Shown here: positions 28,289-36,540 of the stretch, in pieces | How the letters are laid out: each line of letters opens with the position of its first letter | How positions within the stretch are numbered: the first letter of the stretch is position 1 | Assembly (NCBI GenBank): GCA_041391925.1 | Contig: JAWKNA010000006.1 | Location: 124,001 to 188,000 of the forward strand | Direction of reading: 5' to 3' | From: JBPOFM01 sp041391925 | GTDB lineage: Bacteria > Bacteroidota > Bacteroidia > Flavobacteriales > Flavobacteriaceae | Length of the DNA stretch: 64,000 nt | Position numbers and translations under genes: made by a program | Notes under the pieces: generated by a model | The model's database searches: none | The model's input: only the letters and a program-made list of their open reading frames with translations | What the model was told of the DNA's origin: nothing

Positions 28289-28907
28289 ATGAATTGGAAA
28301 ACCATTGATGACAACTGGGAGCAATTCACTTAAGTAAACCATCTATTGCTTCAGAAAAATTCGAATCATTATTTCTTTGGCCATCAAGATATTTATCATG
28401 TATATGAAAGTTTTTGACAGATTCGATATCTATTACGAAAACAGGTTAAATAAATCCCGTTATGGCTCTACCTATAAATTGGGCATCGAATGATTGTGAA
28501 TGCTGCAATAACACTAAATCAAATATTTGAATTAAAGATAGCACCAACTCCTTTGTGGAAAAGGCTCAAATTAAAAAATCAGAAATTGAATGTTCGCTCA
28601 AATGATAGGGAAATAGAAAAAAATTACCCTCAAAGCTAATCGAAGATTTAATGACTTTTTTTACTGACTTGAGCATTACTGTTCAAGATTATGAATATTA
28701 TCAAAATGAGAATATCCAATTCGGACAGAAAATAAATTCAATGACATCGAATCATCAGCCAACCAAATTAGAACATTTAGAATTATACAGAACAGCTATG
28801 ACAATAATCCTCAAGTCGTTAAGGACCAACGGTATCATTTGTTAGCCCACTAGAAGCAATTGGCTCAATTTTTAAAAACAGGCTTTGAACCATTAAAAAT
28901 TCGATAA
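28289..28907 (+). pseudogene. Decayed coding remnant(s), unrecognised
   Basis: From the ATG at 28289 a coding-like beginning (MNWKTIDDNWEQF) meets a stop after 14 codons. Protein-like stretches then appear in other frames: FDIYYENRLNKSRYGSTYKLG near 28410-28490, and LIEDLMTFFTDLSITVQDY with EYYQNENIQFGQKINSM near 28640-28740. The last continues, with a frame change near 28797, into YDNNPQVVKDQRYHLLAH. Each piece ends in stops or frame changes. This looks like one or two degraded genes rather than random sequence, but I cannot name the family. It sits between two terminators, consistent with a free insertion or decay site. Confidence 0.35.
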
Positions 28908-28928
28908 GCCTAAATCATCATTCATAAA

Positions 28929-28956
28929 AAAACCACAACTCCCGTTGTGGTTTTTC
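28929..28956 (-). terminator. Rho-independent terminator (can act on both strands)
   Basis: AACCACAAC (28931-28939) and GTTGTGGTT (28944-28952) form a perfect stem with a four-base loop. A/T runs on both sides let it work in either direction. It follows the CAP gene on the minus strand. Confidence 0.8.
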
Positions 28957-28986
28957 TAACACTAACACTATATCAACTAATTCAAA

Positions 28987-29481
28987 TTATTTTTTAATGA
29001 ACATATTGGTGTAATACCATCTTCCTTCACTATTCTGTTCTGCAGAAATATCAAAATCGGTATAATTACCTTCAATATTCGCACGATGACTTTCACTATT
29101 AATCCATGCATTGACCACATCCTGTGCAGTACTATAGCCGTAAGCAACATTTTCTGATACTGAAATAGCTCCTGCATTTTGAACCAAGCTATTTTTGCGT
29201 TGATAAAAATTATCGTGGTTTACTTGATTGATTTCAACCATGTAATCTGTATGGGTAAAAGCAACGGATTTAATGATATTCAAGCTATTCAATGGGTTTA
29301 AACCCATTTCTATTCGATGTTGGTTGATGAGTTCCAAAATTTCTATTTCGATGGTTTTAGCAGCTGGTGCATTTGCCAAAATTTCAGAATCGATTGTTTC
29401 ATTTGGCATTTCTTCTGTTGAACAAGAATAGGACAAAACTGCCATCAATGCCATAAGAGGCAAGAGTTTAATGCTTTTCAT
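28987..29481 (-). CDS. CAP-domain lipoprotein
   Basis: The N-terminus is a lipoprotein signal ending VLSYSC (Cys20). The rest is one CAP (SCP/PR1-like) domain: EILELINQHRIEMGLNPL is the first helix, KSVAFTHTDYMVE contains the conserved H, VSENVAYGYS supplies the conserved E, and AWINSESHRANI carries the second active-cavity pair (E, H). RWYYTNMFIKK is the final strand. Bacterial CAP proteins are mostly of unknown activity, though some bind sterols or lipids or act as peptidases. Length of 164 residues is usual for a single-domain form. It is monocistronic. Confidence 0.85.
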   Translation of the reverse strand: MKSIKLLPLMALMAVLSYSCSTEEMPNETIDSEILANAPAAKTIEIEILELINQHRIEMGLNPLNSLNIIKSVAFTHTDYMVEINQVNHDNFYQRKNSLVQNAGAISVSENVAYGYSTAQDVVNAWINSESHRANIEGNYTDFDISAEQNSEGRWYYTNMFIKK

Positions 29482-29598
29482 AAGAGGGTTAATTTAGATT
29501 TGGTAAGTCTAAAATACCCCCATGTAAACAATTAATATGTTAAAGAAATGTTAAAATCGATGAAAAACATTCTTTTTGTCGAATATTTATGTAAATCA

Positions 29599-29664
29599 TC
29601 GATGAAATGCATTTTTAACTACTTAATTTATGCATTTCATCATTTTAAAAATGCATTTTATCGA
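29599..29664. repeat. Imperfect inverted repeat with an extra internal half-site
   Basis: The arm TCGATGAAATGCATTTTT (29599-29616) is matched at 17 of 18 positions by the reverse complement of 29647-29664. A further ATGCATTTCATC copy lies inside (29631-29642), and a weaker AATCGATGAAAAACAT occurs at 29556. It sits between the CAP gene start and the pdxH stop, without a T-run. It is more like a protein-binding or recombination site than a terminator. Confidence 0.5.
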
Positions 29665-29681
29665 TTAATTGTTCATTAAGT

Positions 29682-30329
29682 TTATGGGGATAATCGGTTC
29701 ATTTGCCAATTATAATCAGCATCCAACATGAAACGAATTCTATCATGTAACCTATTTGCCCGTCCCTGCCAAAATTCTATCTCAATAGGTTTTACAATAA
29801 ATCCACCCCAATATTCAGGCCTTGGGATTTCCTTGCCTTCATAGATAGACTCAAGATGGTTTAACTTCCTCTCTAGGACTTCCCTACTTTCCACAACTTC
29901 ACTTTGGTGTGAAACCATCGCTCCCAATTGGCTTCCTCGTGGCCGTGATTCAAAATAACCATCACTCAAGTTTTCAGCTATCTTTTCTGCCTTACCCTTG
30001 ATTATGACCTGACGCTCTGCTTGATGCCAAAAAAAGGATAAACATACATTTGGGTTCATAGCAATTGCTTTCCCTTTTTCACTTTCATAATTTGTATAGA
30101 AAATAAATCCTTGGTCTGTAAATTTTTTGAGCAATACCACTCTCCCTTTTGGATAACCATCCAAACCTATTGTGGAAATGGTCATGGCATTGGTCTCGCC
30201 TTCATTAAAGTTAGTATCTACTTCATGAAACCATTTTTGGAACAATTCCATTGGATTGTCACCTATATTATTTTCCAACAATTCCTGTTTTTCGTAGGAT
30301 TTTCGATAATTGCTCAAATCTGATTCCAT
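29682..30329 (-). CDS. pdxH: Pyridoxamine 5'-phosphate oxidase
   Basis: PdxH is an FMN-dependent cytoplasmic enzyme converting PNP and PMP to pyridoxal 5'-phosphate. FMN and substrate contacts are seen in PKGRVVLLKKFTDQGFIFYT, SEKGKAIAMNP, FFWHQAERQVIIKGKAE, RPRGSQLGAMVSHQSEV and the C-terminal signature EFWQGRANRLHDR. The 215-residue length is normal. It is the last gene of the pyrR-pyrB-STAS-rnz-pdxH run, 30 bp after rnz. Confidence 0.95.
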   Translation of the reverse strand: MESDLSNYRKSYEKQELLENNIGDNPMELFQKWFHEVDTNFNEGETNAMTISTIGLDGYPKGRVVLLKKFTDQGFIFYTNYESEKGKAIAMNPNVCLSFFWHQAERQVIIKGKAEKIAENLSDGYFESRPRGSQLGAMVSHQSEVVESREVLERKLNHLESIYEGKEIPRPEYWGGFIVKPIEIEFWQGRANRLHDRIRFMLDADYNWQMNRLSP

Positions 30330-30359
30330 ACTTGTAGATGATTTTTTCTGTTTGCCAAA

Positions 30360-31268
30360 CTAATCAAAATTAAACCTTTTGCCATCACCTGCCAACTTCA
30401 CTGATTTAAATATTGTTTGGGCTTCAGTTTTAAAATCCAACAGGCTGTCATAGCGCGTAGAATAATGTCCCAAAATCAAAGTCCTCACTCCTGCTTTTTT
30501 AGCTATCATTGCTGCCTGTTTGGCAGTGGAATGTTTAGTTGCTGGCGCCAATTTTGCATGTTTTTCTAAAAATGTTGATTCATGATATAGCACATCAGCT
30601 CCTTTGATAATGGGAATAATGGATTCATTATAAGCTGTATCACTGCAAAAAGCATAACTTCTTGGGGCGGTGGGTGATGTTGTCACTTTTTTATTATCAA
30701 TTAAAACACCCTTTCTATTTTCAACATCAAAACCTTGTTTCAATTTTCGATAGTAAGCCATGTCAATGTTAGCTTCAACAACAGCAGTCATGTTCAAATG
30801 CCGTTCGCCTTCCTTCTCTTTGAATAGAAATCCATTGGTATAGATACGATGATCCAACGGTATGGTATAAACCTCCACTTTGTCATCTTCAAAAATCAAT
30901 TCTGAAGTTTTGGAAGTCAATTCATGGAAAATCAATTGGTAATTTGTCCAAGAATCGGCCAATTTCATTTGGAGAGTAATGATTTCCTTGAGACCTTTAG
31001 GACAATAGATATGTAACTCCGCTTCTCGCGTCAACAATCGAAATGTTGATATCAAGCCTGCCAATCCAAAAACATGATCGCCATGCAAGTGAGAAATAAA
31101 AATATGCTTGATACGAGCAAACTTGATTTTATTGCGTCGCAATTCCACTTGTGTGCCCTCACCACAATCAATTAAAAAAATATGATTGTTAATTTCCAGC
31201 ACCTGAGAGGTTGGGTTGGTGTCTGTTCTAGGAGTAGCACTGTAACAGCCAAGGATAGTGAGTTTCAT
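30360..31268 (-). CDS. rnz: Ribonuclease Z
   Basis: RNase Z cuts the 3' trailer from tRNA precursors. It is a metallo-beta-lactamase fold enzyme with the zinc motif SHLHGDHVFGL (H-x-H-x-D-H) near residues 59-69. Further ligands are AFCSDTAYN (Asp), the ESTFLEKHA segment with the exosite-like ATKHSTAKQAA, and LILGHYSTRY. The start MKLTILGCYSATPRTDTNPTSQ is typical. Length is 302 residues. It follows the STAS-like gene by 10 bp. Confidence 0.95.
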   Translation of the reverse strand: MKLTILGCYSATPRTDTNPTSQVLEINNHIFLIDCGEGTQVELRRNKIKFARIKHIFISHLHGDHVFGLAGLISTFRLLTREAELHIYCPKGLKEIITLQMKLADSWTNYQLIFHELTSKTSELIFEDDKVEVYTIPLDHRIYTNGFLFKEKEGERHLNMTAVVEANIDMAYYRKLKQGFDVENRKGVLIDNKKVTTSPTAPRSYAFCSDTAYNESIIPIIKGADVLYHESTFLEKHAKLAPATKHSTAKQAAMIAKKAGVRTLILGHYSTRYDSLLDFKTEAQTIFKSVKLAGDGKRFNFD

Positions 31269-31278
31269 TTATGCTTTT

Positions 31279-31611
31279 TTAGAAACCAAGGTCCCGTTCC
31301 ATTTCTTCCATTTCTATAATATCATAAGCTTCCTTTAAAGTTGGAACCACCACTAATTCATCAGGCATTTCATCCAAGTTTGCTTTATCAGTCACAATTA
31401 CAAACGAATGTTTGGCATGACGATGCTTATTGGAAAGGTCCAAAAACTCTATTATATTGTCTAAACTTACTTGGTTCATCACAGAAAGGTTGACAATGAC
31501 ATTATCATTTTTGAATTTTGGATACATTGTCTGAAGTTTTTTTACCAACTCTACAATGGTACTTTTTTCTTGGATGATGATTGTTATGTTATCGTCTTTA
31601 TCAAAAATCAT
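31279..31611 (-). CDS. STAS-like small protein in the rnz operon
   Basis: The 110-residue protein has the alternating strand-helix pattern of anti-sigma antagonist (STAS) domains: NITIIIQEKS, IVELVKKLQTMYPKF, NDNVIVNLSVMNQVSLDNIIEFLDLS, KHSFVIVTDKANLDEMPDEL, and PTLKEAYDIIEMEEMERDLGF. No conserved phosphorylatable D-S pair is evident, so partner switching is uncertain. It sits tightly between pyrB (4 bp) and rnz (10 bp), a position I associate with Flavobacteriaceae. A role with RNase Z is possible only by context. Confidence 0.65.
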   Translation of the reverse strand: MIFDKDDNITIIIQEKSTIVELVKKLQTMYPKFKNDNVIVNLSVMNQVSLDNIIEFLDLSNKHRHAKHSFVIVTDKANLDEMPDELVVVPTLKEAYDIIEMEEMERDLGF

Positions 31612-31615
31612 GATT

Positions 31616-32545
31616 TCAGTGTTTAATTTTAGAAGCTAATAAATAAATAACAGCCATCCTAACGGCCACACCATTTTGAACCTGATCCAAAATTATGGCT
31701 TGTTTGGAATCTGCTACATCACTCGTAATTTCTACACCACGATTGATAGGTCCGGGATGCATAATGATAATCTCTTTATCCAAAGAATTCAACAATGATT
31801 TATTGACCCCGTACTGTTGGGTATATTCTCTTGTGGAAGGGAAATAACTGATGTCCATACGCTCATTCTGGACGCGGAGCATATTGGCAACATCACACCA
31901 CTTAAGAGCTTTGAACAGATCAGTCTCTACTTTTACACCCAGTTTATCAATATATTTTGGCAATAAGGTTTTTGGACCACATACCATCACTTGAGCTCCT
32001 TGAAGTTGGAGTGCAAAAATATTGGACAATGCCACACGACTATGCAGGATATCTCCAACTATGACCACCTTTTTTCCTTTGACACTACCCAAACGTTCTC
32101 TAATGGAATAACTATCAAGCAAAGCTTGTGTAGGATGTTCGTGTGCTCCGTCGCCCGCATTGATGATGCTAGCCTTCACATGCTGAGACAAAAATACGCT
32201 AGCACCTGGATTGGGATGTCGCATGACGACCATGTCAACTTTCATTGAGAGAATGTTATTAACAGTATCGATTAAGGTTTCTCCCTTTTTGACAGATGAT
32301 TGTGATGCAGAAAAGTTAAGGATATCGGCAGATAATCGTTTTTCAGCCAATTCAAAAGACAGCTTTGTTCTCGTGGAATTCTCAAAAAAAAGATTGGCTA
32401 TAGTAATATCGCGCAGCGAAGGAACTTTTTTTATGGGCCTGTTGATGACTTCCTTAAAATGATCGGCAGTTTCAAAAATAAGCTGAATATCCTGTGAGTT
32501 CAGATATTTAATTCCCAATAAGTGGTTGACACTTAATTCGCCCAT
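31616..32545 (-). CDS. pyrB: Aspartate carbamoyltransferase catalytic subunit
   Basis: PyrB condenses aspartate and carbamoyl phosphate in the second step of pyrimidine synthesis. The carbamoyl-phosphate loop is FFENSTRTKLSFE (S-T-R-T), with MRHPNPGAS, HPTQALLDSY, and the C-terminal MHPGPINRGVEI. Length of 309 residues is standard. The gene starts 3 bp after the pyrR stop, so both are translated from one message. No regulatory pyrI gene is adjacent. Confidence 0.95.
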   Translation of the reverse strand: MGELSVNHLLGIKYLNSQDIQLIFETADHFKEVINRPIKKVPSLRDITIANLFFENSTRTKLSFELAEKRLSADILNFSASQSSVKKGETLIDTVNNILSMKVDMVVMRHPNPGASVFLSQHVKASIINAGDGAHEHPTQALLDSYSIRERLGSVKGKKVVIVGDILHSRVALSNIFALQLQGAQVMVCGPKTLLPKYIDKLGVKVETDLFKALKWCDVANMLRVQNERMDISYFPSTREYTQQYGVNKSLLNSLDKEIIIMHPGPINRGVEITSDVADSKQAIILDQVQNGVAVRMAVIYLLASKIKH

Positions 32546-32548
32546 GGT

Positions 32549-33088
32549 TTAATTATTTATAAGGTACACTGCGTCTTCTCCGTCATTTTCTTTCCAATGC
32601 ACGATTACCTTTTCTTTGTTAATGGCATCTACCTGACGTCCTCTGTAATCTGGTTGGATAGGTAAATGTCTGCTGAATCTTCTATCAATTAATGTCAACA
32701 GTTCTATTTCATTAGGTCTTCCAAATGATTGAATTGCTGTCAATGCCGCCCGAATACTTCTACCCGTATGCAAAACATCATCGATAAATACGATATTTTT
32801 ATCTTCAACCAAAAAATTGATTTCAGTGGTATTGGCTTCCAAGGTCTTTTCACCTCGTCTAAAATCATCTCGAAAAAATGTGATATCCAAATGACCCAAC
32901 TGAATATCCTTGATCTTATAGTCCTTTGTGAGCATTTCCGCCAAGCGGTTTGCAAGAAATTTGCCTCTCGGCTGAATTCCTATGAGAGCAGTATTTCTAA
33001 AGTCATTGTGATTTTCAATCAGTTGACAGGCCAATCGATGTAGAATGATGTTTACCTCTTTTGTGTTAAGTAAAACTTTTTGGCCCAT
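32549..33088 (-). CDS. pyrR: PyrR bifunctional regulator / uracil phosphoribosyltransferase
   Basis: PyrR has a phosphoribosyltransferase fold. The PRPP loop is NIVFIDDVLHTGRSIRAAL (about residues 95-113), the flexible loop region is LGHLDITFFRDDFRR, and LIDRRFSRHLPIQPDY is a family signature. In Firmicutes it binds pyr mRNA to cause attenuation. Here the leader between 33089 and 33149 shows no anti-terminator/terminator pair; the hairpin at 33150-33191 belongs to rpsA. Regulation by attenuation is therefore not supported by this sequence. It heads the pyr operon. Confidence 0.9.
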   Translation of the reverse strand: MGQKVLLNTKEVNIILHRLACQLIENHNDFRNTALIGIQPRGKFLANRLAEMLTKDYKIKDIQLGHLDITFFRDDFRRGEKTLEANTTEINFLVEDKNIVFIDDVLHTGRSIRAALTAIQSFGRPNEIELLTLIDRRFSRHLPIQPDYRGRQVDAINKEKVIVHWKENDGEDAVYLINN

Positions 33089-33149
33089 ATAGTTTCCAAA
33101 CGTATTTGGTTTACAAAGTTAGGATAAAAAACGATGTTCACAATGCAAA

Positions 33150-33191
33150 AAAATCAAAAAACAAAAGCCTTCCATTTCTGAAAGGCTTTTG
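33150..33191 (-). terminator. Terminator of rpsA
   Basis: On the minus strand AAAAGCCTTTC and GGAAGGCTTTTG (33191-33162) form the stem, followed by a T-rich stretch to 33150. It lies between the rpsA stop and pyrR. Confidence 0.85.
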
Positions 33192-33212
33192 ATTTATAAA
33201 TCTATGGAAAAA

Positions 33213-35096
33213 TTATTTAGATTTTTTTCCATCCATTTTATCCTTAAGAGCTTGCAACTGATCATTGGCGTCACCAAGTGTTGGTTTGGCCTCTGCTGCG
33301 GTAGCCTCAGCTTTTGCAACAGCAGCTTTTACATTAGCAATCTCTTCTTCTCTAAAGACAGCAGTATGAGAAGCAACAACACGTTTGAACTCTTTATTGA
33401 ACTCAATAATCTTGAATTCGGCAGTGTCGCCTTTTTTCAGTTTTTTACCATCTTCTTTTTCCAAGTGACGTTGTGGAATGAATGCAACGATATCTTCGTT
33501 AAATTCAACTGTTGCGCCTTTGTCAACCATTTCAGAAATTTCCCCTGTGTGTGTAGTACCCAAAGCGAATTCGGATTCGTACTTATCCCAAGGATTTTCT
33601 GTGGTTTGTTTGTGGCCCAAACTCAATTTACGTCCTTCAACATCCAATTCCAATACCACAACATCCAATTTATCTCCTACATTACAGAATTCACTTGGAT
33701 GTTTTATTTTCTTGGTCCAAGATAAATCAGAGATGTAAATCAATCCATCGATACCTTCTTCCAATTCTACGAAAACTCCAAAATTTGTGAAGTTACGTAC
33801 GATACCTGTATGTTTAGAACCAACCGGATATTTAGAGGTAATATCTGTCCATGGATCTGGAGTCAATTGTTTAATACCAAGAGACATTTTTCTATCCTCT
33901 CTATCAAGCGTTAGAATCACTGCTTCGATTTCATCTCCAACTTTCACAAAATCCTGTGCTGAACGCAAATGGGTTGACCAAGACATTTCACTGACGTGAA
34001 CCAATCCTTCAACACCTTCCGCAACTTCTACGAAAGCGCCGTAATCAGCGATTACAACAACTTTTCCTTTCACTTTGTCTCCAACTTTTACGTCGTCAGC
34101 CAAAGCTTCCCATGGATGTTTGCTCAATTGTTTTAATCCTAATTGGATTCGTGATTTATCTTCATCAAAATCAAGGATAACAACGTTGAGTTTTTGATCC
34201 AGTTCAACGATTTCGTTAGGGTGGTTGATACGAGACCAAGAAAGGTCTGTAATGTGAACCAAACCGTCAACACCACCAAGGTCGATAAACACACCGTATG
34301 AAGTGATGTTTTTAACAACTCCTTCCAATACTTGACCTTTTTCAAGTTGTCCGATGATTTCTTTTTTCTGTTCTTCGATATCTGCTTCAATCAGCGCTTT
34401 ATGAGAAACCACGATGTTTTTGAATTCGTGGTTGATTTTCACAACTTTAAATTCCATGGTTTTGTTCACATATTGATCGTAATCTCTGATAGGTTTTACA
34501 TCGATTTGAGAACCTGGCAAGAACGCTTCGATACCGAATACGTCAACAATCATACCTCCTTTTGTTCTACATTTTACAAAACCGTTTACGATTTCGCCCG
34601 TGTCATGAGCATTGTTCACACGATCCCAAGCCTTGATGACTCTAGCTTTTCTGTGAGACAATACCAATTGGCCTGTAGCATCTTCACGAACGTCAATCAA
34701 CACCTCAACTTTGTCTCCAACTTTAAGGTTTGGGTTGTAACGGAATTCGTTAAGAGAAATAACACCTTCAGATTTCGCATTGATGTCTATAATGGCATCA
34801 CGATCTGAAATGTGGATGACTTCGCCTTCTACGACTTCATCATCAAGAGTATCGACGAAATTTTTAGATACCAATTCTTCAAATTCCTGTAGTTTTTTGT
34901 CATCAACTTGCTCAATTCCTTCTTCGTAATTGTGCCAGTTAAAATCTTTCAGGAACTTTTCAGGGTTTGCTTGTGCTTCCGATACTTTTGCTTTCGGAGC
35001 TTCAGCCGTTGTAGTTTCTTCAGTTGCAGTTTCAACTGCTGTTTCTTTTGCTTCAGTAGCTTCTACGTCGGCTTGTTTTGTTTCTTTTTCAGACAT
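33213..35096 (-). CDS. rpsA: 30S ribosomal protein S1
   Basis: S1 binds mRNA on the 30S subunit. The best start is the ATG at 35096 (MSEKETKQADVEAT); the frame remains open to 35153 but without family support. A Glu/Ala/Thr-rich N-terminal extension of about 50 residues is followed by S1 motifs. Clear examples are VVEGEVIHISDRDAIIDI, GIVNGFVKC-type EIVNGFVKCRTKGGMIVDV, LEGVVKNITSYGVFIDLGG, VKGKVVVIADYGAFVEVAEG, HTGIVRNFTNFGVFVELEEG, and a sixth, more divergent HTGEISEMVDKGATVEF. The C-terminus is Ala/Lys rich. At 627 residues it is longer than E. coli S1 (557). It is transcribed from a near-perfect Bacteroidetes promoter. Confidence 0.95.
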   Translation of the reverse strand: MSEKETKQADVEATEAKETAVETATEETTTAEAPKAKVSEAQANPEKFLKDFNWHNYEEGIEQVDDKKLQEFEELVSKNFVDTLDDEVVEGEVIHISDRDAIIDINAKSEGVISLNEFRYNPNLKVGDKVEVLIDVREDATGQLVLSHRKARVIKAWDRVNNAHDTGEIVNGFVKCRTKGGMIVDVFGIEAFLPGSQIDVKPIRDYDQYVNKTMEFKVVKINHEFKNIVVSHKALIEADIEEQKKEIIGQLEKGQVLEGVVKNITSYGVFIDLGGVDGLVHITDLSWSRINHPNEIVELDQKLNVVILDFDEDKSRIQLGLKQLSKHPWEALADDVKVGDKVKGKVVVIADYGAFVEVAEGVEGLVHVSEMSWSTHLRSAQDFVKVGDEIEAVILTLDREDRKMSLGIKQLTPDPWTDITSKYPVGSKHTGIVRNFTNFGVFVELEEGIDGLIYISDLSWTKKIKHPSEFCNVGDKLDVVVLELDVEGRKLSLGHKQTTENPWDKYESEFALGTTHTGEISEMVDKGATVEFNEDIVAFIPQRHLEKEDGKKLKKGDTAEFKIIEFNKEFKRVVASHTAVFREEEIANVKAAVAKAEATAAEAKPTLGDANDQLQALKDKMDGKKSK

Positions 35097-35216
35097 ATGC
35101 TGAATATTCATTTGTATTCTGTGCATTTTGGAAATTTTAAGCAAGAAACACACAGAAGTGTTATTATTTGTTTTGTCTATTCCTTTTATCTTTCCAAGGT
35201 CTTGCTAAAAGGAGCG

Positions 35217-35248
35217 CAAAAATACAATAAATTTGTTTGATTACCAAA
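35217..35248 (-). promoter_or_regulatory. rpsA promoter (TTTG-N20-TATTTTTG)
   Basis: On the minus strand TTTG (35248-35245) and TATTTTTG (35224-35217) are separated by 20 bp, an exact fit to the Bacteroidetes primary-sigma consensus. The rpsA start codon is 120 bp downstream. Confidence 0.85.
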
Positions 35249-35382
35249 TAAATAATGATGTCCATTCGTCGCTTTTCCAAGTTTAAAAAAATATTAAAAA
35301 ATAGTTCTCTGTAAATAATTTCAGCCTAAAAAATGGTATCTTTAAGATGAATAAATTTTTAACTTAAAAAAAACTCATTATC

Positions 35383-35760
35383 ATGGTAAAATCTAAATAT
35401 CAAAGTGTATTGGATTTAGGACAACAACTAAATATCCAGAATGGAGATGTAAAGGAAGAAAACGGTGTTTTAAGCATTAAAGGAACAGCAAAAACACAAT
35501 ATGAAAAAAATCTTCTTTGGGATCAAATCAAGGCTATAGGTGGAGATAATCCTACAGACATAAAAGCCGATATAAAAGTTGCAGATACTTCGGTGTATGC
35601 AAGACATACTGTAAAAAGTGGTGAAACCCTTGGTAAAATTGCAAAACATTACTATAAGGACGCTTCAAAATACCAAAAGATATTTGCAGCAAATACAGAT
35701 ATTTTAAAGAATCCTGATTTGATATATCCCAATCAGGAATTGATTATTCCCAATGATTGA
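35383..35760 (+). CDS. LysM/BON-domain protein
   Basis: The 125-residue protein has an N-terminal BON-like part (VLSIKGTAKTQYEKNLLWDQI) and a C-terminal LysM domain (ARHTVKSGETLGKIAKHYY ... IFAANTDILKNPDLIYPNQEL). This matches the LysM proteins of the YgaU/kbp type; E. coli Kbp binds potassium. No signal peptide is visible, which suits a cytoplasmic protein. It stands alone with its own terminator. Confidence 0.85.
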   Translation: MVKSKYQSVLDLGQQLNIQNGDVKEENGVLSIKGTAKTQYEKNLLWDQIKAIGGDNPTDIKADIKVADTSVYARHTVKSGETLGKIAKHYYKDASKYQKIFAANTDILKNPDLIYPNQELIIPND

Positions 35761-35782
35761 AACTCTTAATTGACTTCTTGAT

Positions 35783-35818
35783 AAAAGCGACCTTAAAGTC
35801 GCTTTTTTATTTTTTTTT
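35783..35818 (+). terminator. Rho-independent terminator
   Basis: AAAAGCGAC (35783-35791) pairs with GTCGCTTTT (starting 35798), followed by TTATTTTTTTT. It ends the LysM gene. Confidence 0.85.
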
Positions 35819-35871
35819 GATGACATTTCAAAAATGTTTCGATGAGGTTATAAATATTTAAAACTACTATT

Positions 35872-36480
35872 ATGAAACATTTAAAATTTATTGCGCTCGC
35901 CTTTATTTTAACAACCATTTTTTCTTGTAACAAAGATGATTCTGATGACCAACAAGAAGATATTGATCAACTGGTAGAAAATTTTGTCACTCCAAATCTT
36001 ATTGCATCGCTTCAGCAATTAGGATATAACTTTAATGACGGTGATGAACAACCAGATATCTCTGGCACATTCTTCTATTCAACTCATGTCTTGACAGCAA
36101 CAAACGTAGAAAACGATGCAGCAATTGGCACACAATTCGCAACCAATACGTTTACATTTTCAAATCTGAATCCAGAAAATCGTACATTTTCGTTTACTGG
36201 AATGGATAGTAGTGGTTCTTCCTTTGGAAATGCCACTGATACATTCTACTCAGGAACAGGCAATGACTTTTCTGCGTATGTAAAATTTACCGTTACTTCA
36301 GGTGGTGAAACAGCTATTGCATTGCTTGCCGTGTCTGGAACCATTAGTGAAGATGGTATTCTAAATGCACAGGATGCCATTCTCATGCTCGACAATATGG
36401 GAAATCCAACCGATTCATTCATTGAAAATGGAAAAGGTCGTTTGTTTGAGGATGGAGATGGTACAGCGGAAAGACTGTAA
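35872..36480 (+). CDS. Lipoprotein, function unknown
   Basis: The signal MKHLKFIALAFILTTIFSC ends in a lipobox (Cys19), followed by an Asp-rich linker (NKDDSDDQQEDIDQL), as is common for surface-exposed lipoproteins of this phylum. The 180-residue mature part is beta-rich (FTFSNLNPENRTFSFTGMD; DFSAYVKFTVTSGGETAIAL) and ends with an acidic LFEDGDGTAERL. I do not recognise the family. It has its own terminator. Confidence 0.7.
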   Translation: MKHLKFIALAFILTTIFSCNKDDSDDQQEDIDQLVENFVTPNLIASLQQLGYNFNDGDEQPDISGTFFYSTHVLTATNVENDAAIGTQFATNTFTFSNLNPENRTFSFTGMDSSGSSFGNATDTFYSGTGNDFSAYVKFTVTSGGETAIALLAVSGTISEDGILNAQDAILMLDNMGNPTDSFIENGKGRLFEDGDGTAERL

Positions 36481-36502
36481 TTAAATTTGAGTTAGTCAAG
36501 AA

Positions 36503-36540
36503 AAATGGGTGTTCTAGTAATAGAATACTCATTTTTTTTT
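36503..36540 (+). terminator. Rho-independent terminator
   Basis: ATGGGTGTTCTA and TAGAATACTCAT pair with two G-U pairs, followed by nine T. It ends the lipoprotein gene and touches the end of the convergent cmk gene. Confidence 0.75.

Noticed and set aside
33089..33191. PyrR-type attenuator before pyrR
   Set aside because: The only hairpin with a T-run is the terminator of the upstream rpsA gene, and no alternative anti-terminator is seen.
34332..34808. 158-codon plus-strand ORF inside rpsA
   Set aside because: Phe-rich shadow of the ribosomal protein S1 gene, with no independent support.
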